A stretch of 64,000 bases of DNA from contig CM121341.1 in the NCBI GenBank assembly GCA_051530055.1, forward strand, positions 19,096,001 to 19,160,000, read 5' to 3'. Shown here piece by piece: positions 1 through 10,671 of the stretch; the first letter of the stretch is position 1, and the number at the start of each line of letters is the position of its first letter. Below the pieces are notes generated by a model. The model ran no database searches and was not told the origin of the DNA. It was given only the letters and a program-made list of their open reading frames with translations. This DNA is from Neoechinorhynchus agilis. Lineage: Eukaryota; Acanthocephala. Made by a program: the position numbers and the translations under genes.

Positions 1-3000
1 TCAGACATTGCGTTCTTTACAATACTTTTCCTTACGATTCGATCTTGGAGATCTAGACGTAATCGGATGGCCATTTCTGACGCTTCTTTGCTTTCACCCA
101 TCGCAATAAGGCATTCGACCTTTTCTCTAGAGTCCTTCAAATTGTTCATGTACTCGTAAGCTTTGTCGTAATGACCGAACTTTATTGCTAAGTAAACCAA
201 CTCCTATTGCTGGATATTATAAACAAGACAAAAGAAACGAGCCTCGTAGCCTAGGAATGCTTGCTTCTTTATCGGGACATAATGCTCGAAGCTCGTAAAG
301 TCATTAAGTTCGAAACAATATTTTGCCATGCATTTTAAATATCTAAATTGATTAAATTGTATAAACGCACATATCAAACTAGTTACCTAATTTCGTTGAT
401 GGGTACTTGTTGAGCTTTTGAATACTGTTTTGAACACAATAAGCGATCGAGTGTTTGTTGCGCCGTAAGACCTCTGTCAATTTTGTGCTCAGACTGAAAT
501 TTAAACAGTTTTATTTCATCTTCAAGAATCTAGACGTAATGTAAAGGCGGGAATGTTTCGACTTCAATGTCTTCATCGGACGTTCACCTGTAAAATCAAA
601 GAATTATCCTTCAGCATCTCTTGGCATTTTGTGAGCAATGTCTTCTTATCAGTAGAACCGTAATTGCGTTCTATAAGCAATGAGTTTTCTTGAAACATAA
701 GTGGACCATTTTTTCCGATTCCAAGTGAAAATGCTATTAATTCAAACGCTTCGTCCGTTCGCATATTTAACGTAGAGTTTGCAAAAGCATTAAGATGACG
801 TACAACTAGTTAAATTCTTTAAAAAATTCTACATTTTAAAGTTTTGTAGGAGATTTGTAAACACTGAAAAATTCTGCAAATAACAATCCGTGTTTTAAAG
901 AACACAACTAAGGAGTCTAAATTTTTTAGAAATCCGTGTTTTCAAATTTAATGCTTTTATCTGTAAACCTCAATTGGCGTAACTGTTCCGAATTTAAATT
1001 TATTCAATTGACGACACATCTGAAGGAGCTTCATTATGCAATATTAAATTTCTACGTACTTACGTCGATATAGAAGTTTTGTGAAAATTGATTTTTGAGT
1101 GTCTTTAACGTATTTTCTCCGAGTTTCACTGAGACCCCTGCTATTGAGCCGAAATCTCTAAATTCCTCCGATATCATCAAAGCATCTTTATAGTTGAAAG
1201 ATTTTAAGAGCAGGGGGATTCTCTTCGATTTAAGCGTTTCGAGTTGGAGAATTTCGCGTACAAGATTATTTTTTGAATGTTCACATGCGACCGAGGCAAA
1301 ATCAACATAGCTCAGTAATTTCGGAATCTTTTTTAAATATTCACTAGCTGCAGTGACTAAGTCGTCGTTAGATTTACTTCTTTTGCTAATCTGCATGCAC
1401 GATAATGTCAGGGTTCGGCGAAATTGCGTACACATACCAATTCTCTAAACCACTCTTGTGCCACATATCGAACTTTATCTTCGTTTAACGAATTCAGTGC
1501 CATTTCTTGCGCAATCGAATAAAGCTTACAGGACAGTAAGCGATTAATAATGCCATTGATTCCGACGTCCATAAATCTATATGTAAAAACTAATGATGGT
1601 ATTATTGAACGCGATATTACTGGTCATATGAAATTGGAGCTCGGAGAATGTCTCGGGTGATATTTATAGCAATTAGGATGCTGATTGCATCGCTAATAGA
1701 ATCAGTTCTTGTTAAGATTGAATCCATGTTAAGTATTCTGGCAAAGGAAGCGGCATGTAAATAATCAAGCTGCTCGGTTTTAGTCCAGCTTTTTCAAGAA
1801 GGCGAGTCTTGTATAGGAGCAAAAAATAGTCAGAAAAATTGTAGGACAAAAGTCGTAAAAACCCAAGTTCCCTACGAAGACGTCATCTTTTAAGTGCTGC
1901 AATTATACAAGACTCAATTGCTTCGTCCATATGATTGCTTATTGTCATAATAGCATCACTGCACTTCGAATCTTTTGACTGGAAAACAAGTCAAAGAACG
2001 CAAATATTAAAAGGAAGCTACCTCGTAAAGATTAGCGATGTCCACGAGAACACGTGCTTTGTTAAAACATGGATCGCAAGGTTCAATAAAGACTCTTCTG
2101 GAACTATGGTGATCTATGATTGAAAGTCCATCGGATTCCTGGATTAAAATGACGTCTCTGCTCATTTTATGCTCAAAGGTTCTATATAACAACAGAACTG
2201 GTGGATTGAAAATACTAAAATCCTTACATTTCAGACGCGGTGTCCTTTGATACTATTGCTAACTTGGTATTTTGCTTACCGATCAAGAGCACGCAAATTC
2301 CTTTGTTGGCACACCAGCAGAAATCAATCGACTCATAAGGTCGATTGTCGATCGTAATCTGAACTTCCTTTAACACGGCGCTTGCGTTCGCATTCAAGAC
2401 AAACACAAGTAAGGAATCGGTTATGACACAAATGAGCTTGCGATTAGGCGATACACATACCGCTTCGATTAATAATGATCGCGATGCAATTTGTGGAATC
2501 TTTGTAGCCTTGGATGATAGCAAAAAATCAAAAGTATTACCTCCAAATGAGTAACACTCTCGTTTGAAACATAGAATATTGAAGTGCCTTCGGTGTATAT
2601 GACCACTGGAGTTTGGGACTCGTTGGACGTTGATATGCACCATTGACGATTATGTACTGGAGAACCTTTGAGTGGATAGAAATGTAATCATTAAGTTTTC
2701 CGGCGTTTTTCTCCTTTATGGCTCACTAGTAGTATAAACTATGAACCATAAAGAAACATTTAAAATTTAACTTTTAGGGATTAAAATTTAAAATCTATTA
2801 TGGACCCAAAGAAACCAGAACATACTTGGACAAATTTGAAAAGCTTCAATGTGCTTTTGAATTCGATTAAAGTCATCGATGACATATAATTGATTTTTGC
2901 CACGATTTATAAACACTGCGATAAAATCGAAGTCCACTTCAGAATGAAGGTATTTGCAGAACTTTATCTATACGAAACTTGTCATAAGTTGCGAATTGTC

Positions 3001-3491
3001 AGTCTTACATTAGCGAATGTTGCTTCAAAAACAGGTTGAATTGAATTTTTGGACATTATATCGTAAATACAAATTTCTAAGCAGCTTTAATAAGACCAGT
3101 TAACATTTTCGTCTAACCATTTTCATAAACCAAAATCAGCTGCTCATTCATTGAACGAAATAATAATTGCTTACAGTTTCCTTTCAACTAATCCAACAAA
3201 TCTTGATATAAATTCTTCAGTGATTAACTAACTTTAAAAGAACAAATAGCATGGTTCAGATAAAGGATTCTAATTCTGTATTGATTATTTTTTACAGTAA
3301 CAACAGCTGTCGGTCCGGAATTAGGACAAACTGCAATTAAGCACACAGTTTCATCGAAAGTATATAATAATCGATCACAGGAGATTTTCCTAAACGAAAA
3401 CAAAATTGCAAAAATTAATAATGATTCTGATCTGCTTAACCAACCGAAAACTCGATTCACCGACTTTAATGGTATCGATCTTTGTATTCAT
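1..3491 (-). CDS. VPS16: Vps16 (HOPS/CORVET subunit), 3' end outside window
   Basis: Core subunit of the CORVET and HOPS tethering complexes of endosomes and lysosomes. The proposed start is ATG at 3491, directly after an acceptor-like TTTTAAG. Exon 1 is 3445-3491 and exon 2 is 3233-3389, joined by a GT-AG intron to read SSFRKISCDRLLYTF then PNSGPTAVV, matching the family's FYRKYELYSMDWD...PYGGPIAL start. Further beta-propeller exons lie near 3117-3178, 3010-3062, 2820-2930, 2224-2643 and 2007-2160. Alpha-solenoid exons lie near 1052-1435, 573-764 and 1-200; the last contains an EKVECLIAMGESKEA segment like the EQKVKAFLLVGDVAQAAD segment of Vps16. The final visible codons remain open at base 1, so the 3' end is missing. 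About ten or more short exons. Identity is confident; internal exon borders beyond the first two are approximate. Confidence 0.8.
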
Positions 3492-4731
3492 CTTAAAATG
3501 ACAATTGGCAACCGTTTTGCATAAAAAAGAATGAAAAATTTTGCATGGATAAAAATTGACGTTAATTTAAAAAAGACCTTTTAAAAACGTGATTAAGTTA
3601 CTGATGTCGTAAGAGTATACAAATGGAAAAAACACAACACAAAAATACAAAAGAACAACAAACATAAAGAAAACAGTTTTACACATGTAATAATAACAAT
3701 AATAACACGTTTATTGGTTACGAAAAACACCTTCAAAAACCCACGTAGCAAATCTATAGAAAACGTGCATAATGTTGCACAAAAAAGGGACTAAATGCGA
3801 CTTTACAAATGCGTACGCCGAGTGGTGTGTGCGTTCATAATGCGCTTGATATGTCGCTGGTTCAAATCCGCTGGTCGCCGGGTTCCACGGGTGTGCGAGG
3901 CTGCTGGAAGGGTGGGGTCAGGTTTTGAGATTGGCCCCATAAGAGGGTTGGCCCTGCCCCCTCGAGTGAGACTTAGCGCTTCCGAAGTGCGTGAGTTAGC
4001 CGAGAGGATCCAAAAGAAAAGAGTTAGCCGGAAAATCTGCCAAAAGACATGTAGTGAGACCCTGTGTATTTGCGATTTAAAGATAAAAAACGAAAGTAAA
4101 TTAACAGAACCTAACAAACTTATACGAACGAAAGCGGAAACGGTAACACATTTACAAAAGTGCGCAGGTAAACCTTTACAAGCTAACGCCGGCCGAAACA
4201 CACACATAAATACATAAACAAACAAGGAATTTCAAGATATCAGTAAACTTCACTTTTTTCAGACATGAAATCATTCACACCACCGCCTTTCTGGATCACT
4301 TAGCTGCCGTGCTGGTGTATCGGTCCAAACGACGGATGCAAATGTATTGCAACAATGATTGAAATGACCATTTTTGCATGTTAGGAGCACTTTAAATTTT
4401 CAATCATTTTCTACGTTGGATTATTTCGGTTACTTCGGTGCCAAAATGCTGCATTTGTACGTATGACACTTGGAGAATTCAAAAACTTGAGCAGTCTTTG
4501 TTACGGATTTTGACTATGGTTCGTGTGGAGCAGAAAACAAAATAACTACGTACTGGTTGCGCTGAGCGCTCATTAAATCGACAAATGACCTCGCGATACC
4601 CACGCACTCATTAAAATTGAAAACTTGATTAGAACCAAGCAGTTTTGATTCTTTCGTAAAAGATAGAGATCCGCCCGGCGAATATTCGTGCACAAATCTT
4701 GACTGACCATTAGGAATTTCTTCTGTACAGC
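3492..4731. other. intergenic, Vps16 to SmE
   Basis: No convincing gene. An AT-rich stretch at about 3690-3722 contains AATAATAACACG followed by TTTATTGG, resembling the reverse-strand tail of the LINE family seen elsewhere in this window. A GC-richer island spans about 3810-4000. The 140-codon open frames on both strands here overlap the tRNA-like segment and look like chance openings in GC-rich DNA. Confidence 0.5.
3811..3880 (+). repeat. tRNA-Met-like sequence (SINE head or decayed tRNA)
   Basis: GCCGAGTGGT (3817-3826) matches a tRNA A box and GGTTCAAATCC (3858-3868) matches a B box at normal spacing. Between them a 5-bp stem closes a 7-base loop TTCATAA, giving a CAT anticodon with U33. 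The T stem pairs only partly and no acceptor stem closes, so it is not a working tRNA as it stands. A tRNA-derived SINE head is the better guess. Confidence 0.35.
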
Positions 4732-5037
4732 ATGCGTCCGGGTGGTACGAAGGTTCAAAAGGTGATGGTTCAGCCCATAAACCTTATTTTTCGATTTCTG
4801 CAGAATGAACGTCGGGTTCAAGTGTGGCTGTATGAACAAGTTAACCTTAGGATCGAAGGAAGGATTGTTGGTTTTGACGAATACATGAATCTAGTCCTTG
4901 ATGACTCAGAGGAAATTCACTTGAAGAAAAAATATAGAAAAAAACTCGGTCGGATATTGTTAAAGGGTGACAATGTTACCCTTATTCAACTTTCACCGGA
5001 GGAACTAACAAAGTTGGAAGAGGAAGGCCAAGGATGA
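4732..5037 (+). CDS. SNRPE: small nuclear ribonucleoprotein E (SmE)
   Basis: Member of the seven-protein Sm ring on spliceosomal U1, U2, U4 and U5 snRNAs. The 101-residue protein reads [18 protein letters not shown] then [13 protein letters not shown], the Sm1 core [12 protein letters not shown], and the Sm2 core [13 protein letters not shown], nearly identical to animal SmE. The whole gene is one uninterrupted exon. The start is the ATG six codons before VQKV; the sequence just upstream is TTCTGTACAG then C and ATG, an acceptor-like site. The C-terminal tail ([15 protein letters not shown]) is slightly longer and more acidic than in vertebrates. Confidence 0.97.
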   Translation: MRPGGTKVQKVMVQPINLIFRFLQNERRVQVWLYEQVNLRIEGRIVGFDEYMNLVLDDSEEIHLKKKYRKKLGRILLKGDNVTLIQLSPEELTKLEEEGQG

Positions 5038-5841
5038 AAAATCTCATGTTACTTGAAAGCTTCCTGAGTGAAAAGAATGTTCGTGGTTGTTGTCTGTATT
5101 TCGGAGATTGTTTTTCTCTATTTTTGTAGGTACCGCGGTGTCACTCGGAATCAAGTCTTTGTTCAAAACATCATCGGGGCAAAGAAATTCGCATGTAACT
5201 TTTTCGTTGATTTTTTCTTGGCGTCTTAGTCCAATGTGTCGAATACCGTTTTAAAGATTCGAAGTAAGTTGATTTTTGCTTTTGAATTCAGCGCATTATT
5301 CATCTGTATTTTTGGGAAATCAGAACTTACAAATTCCCTATTTTTTCAATTACATGCATTTTTGTTATAATAGCACGTTTATTTGTTAAAAAATACAAAG
5401 AATAGGAGGACCCATGACATTTGGGTCCTCATAAGCATTCAAGATTCATAATTGTTCAAAAAAATGTGCGTATCCGTTAGGATGAGAATATGCAGTCGAG
5501 GGATGTCCGTTCGGGTGATGTCCGTGCGGTGCCGATGGACATTAAAAGTCGTAGAATGTTCTTCCTTTCGCGTTTGATCTGTCATCTAAATATCCACCTT
5601 CACTGGATAATAAAACTGTATAATTAAAGCCTAATGTGTGTAAAATAAAGGCATTTTATTTTTAAAACCGAGACATAACGTCTTCGAATGAGTGTCCAGG
5701 ATTTTAATTCTGAACTATCGACATCGCCAGTTCTTACTGAACGATCGCAGGCAATTTTAACGGTTATTTATTGAATTCCCTTTACCTTTAAGTCTCAAAT
5801 TTGGACGAGAATGTTGAAGATGTGCTATACAACAATTATAT
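5038..5841. other. intergenic, SmE to AIF-like gene
   Basis: AT-rich with no gene seen. It contains one LINE 3'-tail copy (5375-5440, annotated separately). Confidence 0.5.
5375..5440 (-). repeat. LINE family X 3'-end fragment
   Basis: On the minus strand a hairpin GAGGACCC / GGGTCCTC precedes the tail AATAAACGTGCTATTATA. The same hairpin-plus-tail layout recurs at the 3' ends of the LINE family whose larger copies lie at 43045-44064 and 61236-62962. Confidence 0.6.
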
Positions 5842-7770
5842 TTATTTGATTAACGCTTCGAGCGCACTGTTTTCTTCTTTTTTATCCTCCTTCTCCGTTT
5901 GAGCGGATTTCAATATTTGCGCGAGGAGATTTTGTCCGTCATCTTTTACTTTAAGTCTTAAAAAGTCTTTTACCTGTCCTAATTTCCCAATAAAGTTCCA
6001 TAACAATATTCCAGCGATTTGATTCTGATCGTTGAGGTAAATAATCACTCCTCGTTTTTGGAATCCTTCATCTTTTCGACTTTGTGGTTCTGTGAAGAGA
6101 CCCAGAGTTTTGTACTTCCTGCAATCAACATTCCCTATTCCTTCGATCGATAGATCATCTGTAACATCGCACCTAATAAAAGGGGATCCCTTAAAAGAAA
6201 TCAAAATCGAACTTACCAAAATACGGGATCACTTCGATATGGTTTTATATCGCCGCCGATTTCGTCGTTGAACATGTTGAAAGCGGATGTTCGTCCAGTC
6301 ATTAGGGCGTGATCGTATTGGAAGTTTATCCGTCTTTTCCGGCTATCCACATCAAAATACGAAATTGATGATCCTGCCGCGTACACATCCGGACTGCACT
6401 GAAGGAAAGCATTTGTTAGAATGCGACCATTTTCGTCCGTTTCTACTGCACTTTCATTTAAATCTATTGTGCTAGGAACTATTCCGGAGTCTATAAGAAC
6501 ATAATCGGCTCTCAAATGGCGATTGCGGTTAGATGAGAATATCTTGTATCTGAGTACAACTGGATCACCTTCTTTTGTAGGTTCGATCGACTGCACTTCA
6601 GCCTCATTGAGTACAATAACTCCGCCTAAACAAAATGATTTCTTTGTTTAATAAGTACAACAACGAATATTACCTTACTTTTTGCCATTGCCTGAACGAG
6701 CTGTTTCGACAAGACTGGCGGTAAAATGGTTGAGAGTAGACCTACTTTGGGACAAATCAAATACAGAGAGGATCTTTGACACAGAAGTTTTGTACAAAAA
6801 TCAATTTACCATTCAAAAATAGCTTTCAGTAGTTTTTTTAACAAAGACTACTTGTAAGTAGCGATTAAATAGCCTTCGCTTTTCATCTAACCTCACTTTC
6901 TACTGGTAATTTTAAGAAGAAAACCTAGCTAATAATTTCGCCAAATATGTTCTAGAAAAAGATTAGCATTGTAAAGATCCTTTCTTAAACAGATTGACTT
7001 TGACGATACTGCTTGAAAGCACTGGCCGTTTCGACAGCGGCGAAATCATCGCCCACAACGACCAAATTTCCAGTCGATGTATCAATTCGAGTTTTAATAT
7101 TTACATAGTCCTGGAAGCTTTGAATTGCTGGAAATACTCTCGGATTATTGCTAAAATGCTTAATTTCTCGCGATTTGCATCCGAGCGCTAAAAGGCACTT
7201 GGAGAAGCAGATTTTGACTACTTGATCAGTTTTGAGGTTTTTAGCAGTTACATAAGACATTTTTGAGTTGAGCTCAGTTACTCGGTGATTGGTCAATACG
7301 GTCAGCGTTTCATTTTGGTCTGAATTTTGTAGTTGGTTTAAATTAGACTTGCCATCATCAGAAAAGTGTTCTGGGGGTGATGATTCATCCGACGTCCAAA
7401 AACTCTTTTTGCTAAGATAAATCCGATTATAGGGCAATCGTGGTTCTTCGCTGATAATCAATATTCGCTTTTGAACATCATTTCCAATGCATAGAGCTCG
7501 GAGAACCTTTGCAGCTGACGATGCAGCAGATCCGCCTCCGACAATGACAAAATCGACATGTCCGGGATAGCAATCGTTTCTTCGGGCATACGGACTCCTC
7601 CGTGTTGCGTATTTTAGCGCCCCTTCAGATGGTTGATCGTTAACGGTCGATACCCGTTGGTGTACTTCCTTAGCTTTTGCTGGCGTTTTGTAAAGCGATC
7701 CCAGGATGACCCCAGTAGCACCGCTACCCAATACCAGAAGAGATGGTTTTAAAAGTTTAAGGTAGGACAT
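5842..7770 (-). CDS. AIFM1: AIF-like mitochondrial flavoprotein with eroded nucleotide sites
   Basis: Homologue of apoptosis-inducing factor, a mitochondrial intermembrane FAD/NADH oxidoreductase. Exons I infer: 7010-7770, 6679-6773, 6217-6625 and 5842-6172, phase-consistent, 531 residues. The N-terminus MSYLKLLKPSLLVLGSGATG suits an import signal plus membrane segment. The first FAD motif is kept (DFVIVGGGSAASSAAKVL), as are LPYNRIYLSKKSFW and the C-terminal YDHALMTGR and AGILLWNFIGK regions. The NADH-site GGGFLGSE of human AIF is here GDDFAAVE, and the FAD-binding AGDAA is AGSSI, so catalytic competence is doubtful. The first intron is the least certain: a GT-AG choice (CA then gtatcg) shortens the second Rossmann helix, while a 7-bp direct repeat GTCAAAG at both ends would restore it. 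Confidence 0.85.
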
Positions 7771-8157
7771 TATTGTGGTATAATTGGTCTTCTAATTTTT
7801 AAATTCTCCATTTCTTTTTATTCTTTCGTACGTTCCAGTCGACAGTTTCGTCAGCAAAATATTGTTCATATTCTTGCTAAGGAATTTACGCGCTTGTAGT
7901 TTTGAGACCCCGGATTTAAATTCACTGATTTATTACCGATATTTTATGTCGGATAATTCCGACTTTTCATCAAGGTTCGCCATAGAAAAAGAGCATATTC
8001 CCCTGAAGATAATAATGTAAGACACAAATCTTTATTTTGGACCAATACTTGGGAGTTTTACTACTTATTCAAGACCATAAAACGCTCACAATTATTTCCT
8101 CAAGCGCACTTCACTATATCCACACTCCTTCCTCCATGTTACCCAATCTTCTCGAAT

Positions 8158-8290
8158 AATAATTGATTTATTTGATTATTTTTGGCCTTCGCGTAGGCCT
8201 TCTTCAGTCTATTAAGCGCGGATTTAACACTTTTATAATGGACTGAAGAAGGCCTACACGAAGGCCGGAAATTATCAAATGAATTATTAT
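8158..8290. repeat. fold-back element with hammerhead-like arms
   Basis: Two inverted arms, about 8158-8212 and 8238-8290, share GGCCTTCTTCAGTC / GACTGAAGAAGGCC and AATAATT / AATTATT ends around a 25-bp spacer. Each arm carries a copy of the hammerhead-like motif; the right arm keeps the GAAA core and the left arm has lost the G. Confidence 0.75.
8243..8272 (+). ncRNA. hammerhead ribozyme-like motif (PLE type)
   Basis: CTGAAGA is followed by stem GGCCT / AGGCC with loop ACACGA and then GGAAAT, matching CUGANGA - stem II - GAAA. One extra base sits on each side of stem II. Helices I and III are not obvious. Decayed or minimal Penelope-type copy. Confidence 0.5.
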
Positions 8291-8473
8291 AATTCGCAAT
8301 AAAAAGTAAGTTATGAACATGTTCTCAAATATCAAAACTTGAATTGAACCTGAGAAAAGACTCAATCTCACGAGCTCTCCGGCAAAAATATCCGCAACCG
8401 GATATTGTCAATCGCCCGGACTCGTAATCCACTCCAAAATCAATAGCCAGATTCATTTATCTAATCAGAACTC

Positions 8474-8535
8474 CAGTGTTTATGAGGACCCAAAGGTACA
8501 TGAGTCCTCTTCCTCTTTGTGCAGCAATAAAACGT
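8474..8535 (+). repeat. LINE family X 3'-end fragment
   Basis: Hairpin GAGGACCC-AAAGGTACAT-GAGTCCTC followed by GCAATAAAACGTGTATG, the shared 3' signature of LINE family X, here on the plus strand. Confidence 0.65.
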
Positions 8536-8909
8536 GTATGTATAATTCTTGTAGAATGAAACTTGTCTCGTGGAATTGTCCTCATTTTAAGCTTTTCCAA
8601 TTTATTCTTCAGATTTCGTCGCTTTTAGTTTGTTCTTTATATAGCGATAAAAAAATCGATTTTTTTATCATAGGTCAAATTGGAGTTGGTGCCATCTATA
8701 CCATTTCCGATTGCGTGATCCGGATATTATCTTTAAACAAATCGAGGACCGATCCTTAGCGATGCATTGCACATGTCACATTTTCGGATTCTACATCTTC
8801 AATTGTCTTCTTTTTTACGACTTTCTGAAAATTGTAAAGAAGTTGTTCAGTTATATATGTGTCCTTTGGTGATGAGAAGAATAGCTATTGATTTATTGTT
8901 ATGATAAGA

Positions 8910-10311
8910 AAATGAACACTGGTATTAACGCCGGTCCAGATAACATTCCGATCGAGCTGTGGCAATCCCTGGGAGTCTTCGGAATAAAGTTGCTCACGAG
9001 GCTATTTCAGAAGATAGATTTGGAGGAAAAGATCCCGTCGGAATGGCAGGTAAGCATATTGATACCGATCTTCAAAGGCATAAGAGATGTTCTGTAGTGT
9101 CAGAGCTACCGCGACATCAAACTCATGTATCACACAATGAAACTGTGAAAACGAATGATCGATTACAGGATTAGCGAGGTGGTCCGAATCAGCGAGGACC
9201 AACGAGGATTTATGCCCGGCAGAAGTACAATCGATGCAATATTCGTGCTAAGGCAGCTGTATGAGAGGCTCAGTGAGATGCAGTGCCCTTTGCACAGTGT
9301 GTTCGTCGATTTGGAAGAGGCGTACGATACGGTTCCTCGAGATTTGGTGTGGGCATGCCTCAAAAAAAGTAATTGTCCCGAACACCATGTCGCCGCGATC
9401 CGAGCGATGTATCGAGAATGCTACACCTGCATGCGATGCCACAGCGGAACGACCGACTATTTCCGAGTATCAATGGGTCTTCAACAAGGTTCGGCTCTGA
9501 GCCCATTCTTGTTCACGATTGTGATAGACGTCCTAGGAAATGCGGAAAGAGAAATGAACGCACCATTCGCGGACGCTTTGGTGCTTACGGCTAGGGATGT
9601 GGACACGCTCAAGAATTTGCTGGAGAGTTGGCGACAGCGATTAGAGAGCAACGGATTGAGAGTGAGCAGGCGCAAAACGAAATACATGGGACCGGGTAAC
9701 CTCGATATGGAAGGAACTCAGATCGAAAAGATGGACACCTTTGAATATTTGGGCAGCATGTTGAACATGCATTGTGAGCTCGAACCAGAGATCGGACAAA
9801 GAGTTCAATGCGGGTGGAACAACTGGAGGAAGACAATAGGCATCCCGATAAGCGTTTCCCGAACAAGCTCAAAGGGCGGGTGTACAAGGCAGTAGTGCGA
9901 CCCCCGAACAAGCTCAAAGGGCGTGTGTACAAGGCAGTAGTGCGACCCGCCATGCTCCACGGAGCAGAGAAGTGGGATACGAAGAAGGAAAACGTTTAAC
10001 GATTAGCCGTCAACGAAATGCGGAAGCCTAGATGGTCCACAGGATTGACACGCAAGGATCGAGTGCCCAATGAGGAGGTTCGAACGCTGTTTGCTGTCGA
10101 GCCGATCAAAGGGGCAATCGTTAAGAGGCGGATGCGATGGTATCTGCAGGTGACACAAGCAGATGAAGACGTCTGGGTGAAGAGCGCGTGGAGAATCGAG
10201 CTCGAGGTGAAAAAGAGAAGAGGGAGGCCCAAGAAGAGGTGGGAGGACAGTGTGAGCGGAGATTTCAAGACGCTGGGAAAGAAGAACAAAGACGAAAACC
10301 AACAATGCTGA
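8910..10311 (+). pseudogene. RTE-like non-LTR retrotransposon reverse transcriptase relic
   Basis: Translated pieces run in RTE order. PDNIPIELWQSLG is thumb-side N-terminal sequence. QRGFMPGRSTIDAIFVLRQL, VFVDLEEAYDTVPRDLVW and GLQQGSALSPFLFTIVID are RT motifs. FEYLGSMLNMHCEL, RVQCGWNNWRK, NEMRKPRWSTGLTRKDRVPN and RGRPKKRWED form the C-terminal segment. It is dead: stops and a frame change fall near 9097-9155, the catalytic F/YADD box reads FADA, a 45-bp tandem duplication interrupts the C-terminal region, and a stop follows TKKENV. A second copy lies at 40930-41640. Confidence 0.85.
9861..9950 (+). repeat. 45-bp tandem duplication inside the RTE relic
   Basis: Two head-to-tail units starting GAACAAGCTCAAAGGGCG at 9861 and 9906 differ by about one base and encode PNKLKGRVYKAVVRP twice. 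It is absent from the copy near 41260, so it arose after insertion or in this sublineage. Confidence 0.85.
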
Positions 10312-10671
10312 AAAGAACGACCTCTCAAGTGAGAGAAAAGTTCAAAGAAATGTTTTATTCCGATAATTGCATCTATTTAGAATCCGATAAGCCTAAATCT
10401 TCGGGTTGGTTCACCAGCAAAGCAGTTTCAGAGATAGATTGTTTGTGCTATTATTTTGCGTTTAAAGTGATGGAAACCTGAAAACCGTTGTCACGAAACG
10501 AAACGTTCTTGCGTTTTAAATTTAAGTACTCAATCTAGGCGCGTTTCTAATTATTAACTTGTACACTATGAATTAATGATTTCATTGTGTGTTGGTATAT
10601 CTTTGGCCATCACTTCTTTCACTTTTAAGAATTTACCTGCAAATCGACTATTCACCGAACGGATCACACAA

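Larger units (their letters stand above)
7771..8909. other. intergenic repeat region
   Basis: No host gene seen. It holds the hairpin element at 8158-8290 and a LINE 3' tail at 8474-8535. A short stretch around 8835-8925 (GGTGATGAGAA, then ATTGATTTATT) resembles the flank of the ribozyme-like element at 51060-51110. Confidence 0.5.

Noticed and set aside
1-3491. Alternative identity as VIPAS39/Vps16B for the leftmost gene
   Set aside because: The N-terminal start and full beta-propeller match Vps16; VIPAS39 lacks that propeller.
3811-3880. Functional tRNA-Met
   Set aside because: A and B boxes and a CAT loop are present, but the T stem and acceptor stem do not pair.
3795-4225. 140-codon open frames on both strands
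   Set aside because: They mirror each other across a GC-rich tRNA-like segment, with no homology or splice context.
9609-10328. Antisense open frames over the RTE relic
   Set aside because: Shadows of the GC-rich RT coding strand.
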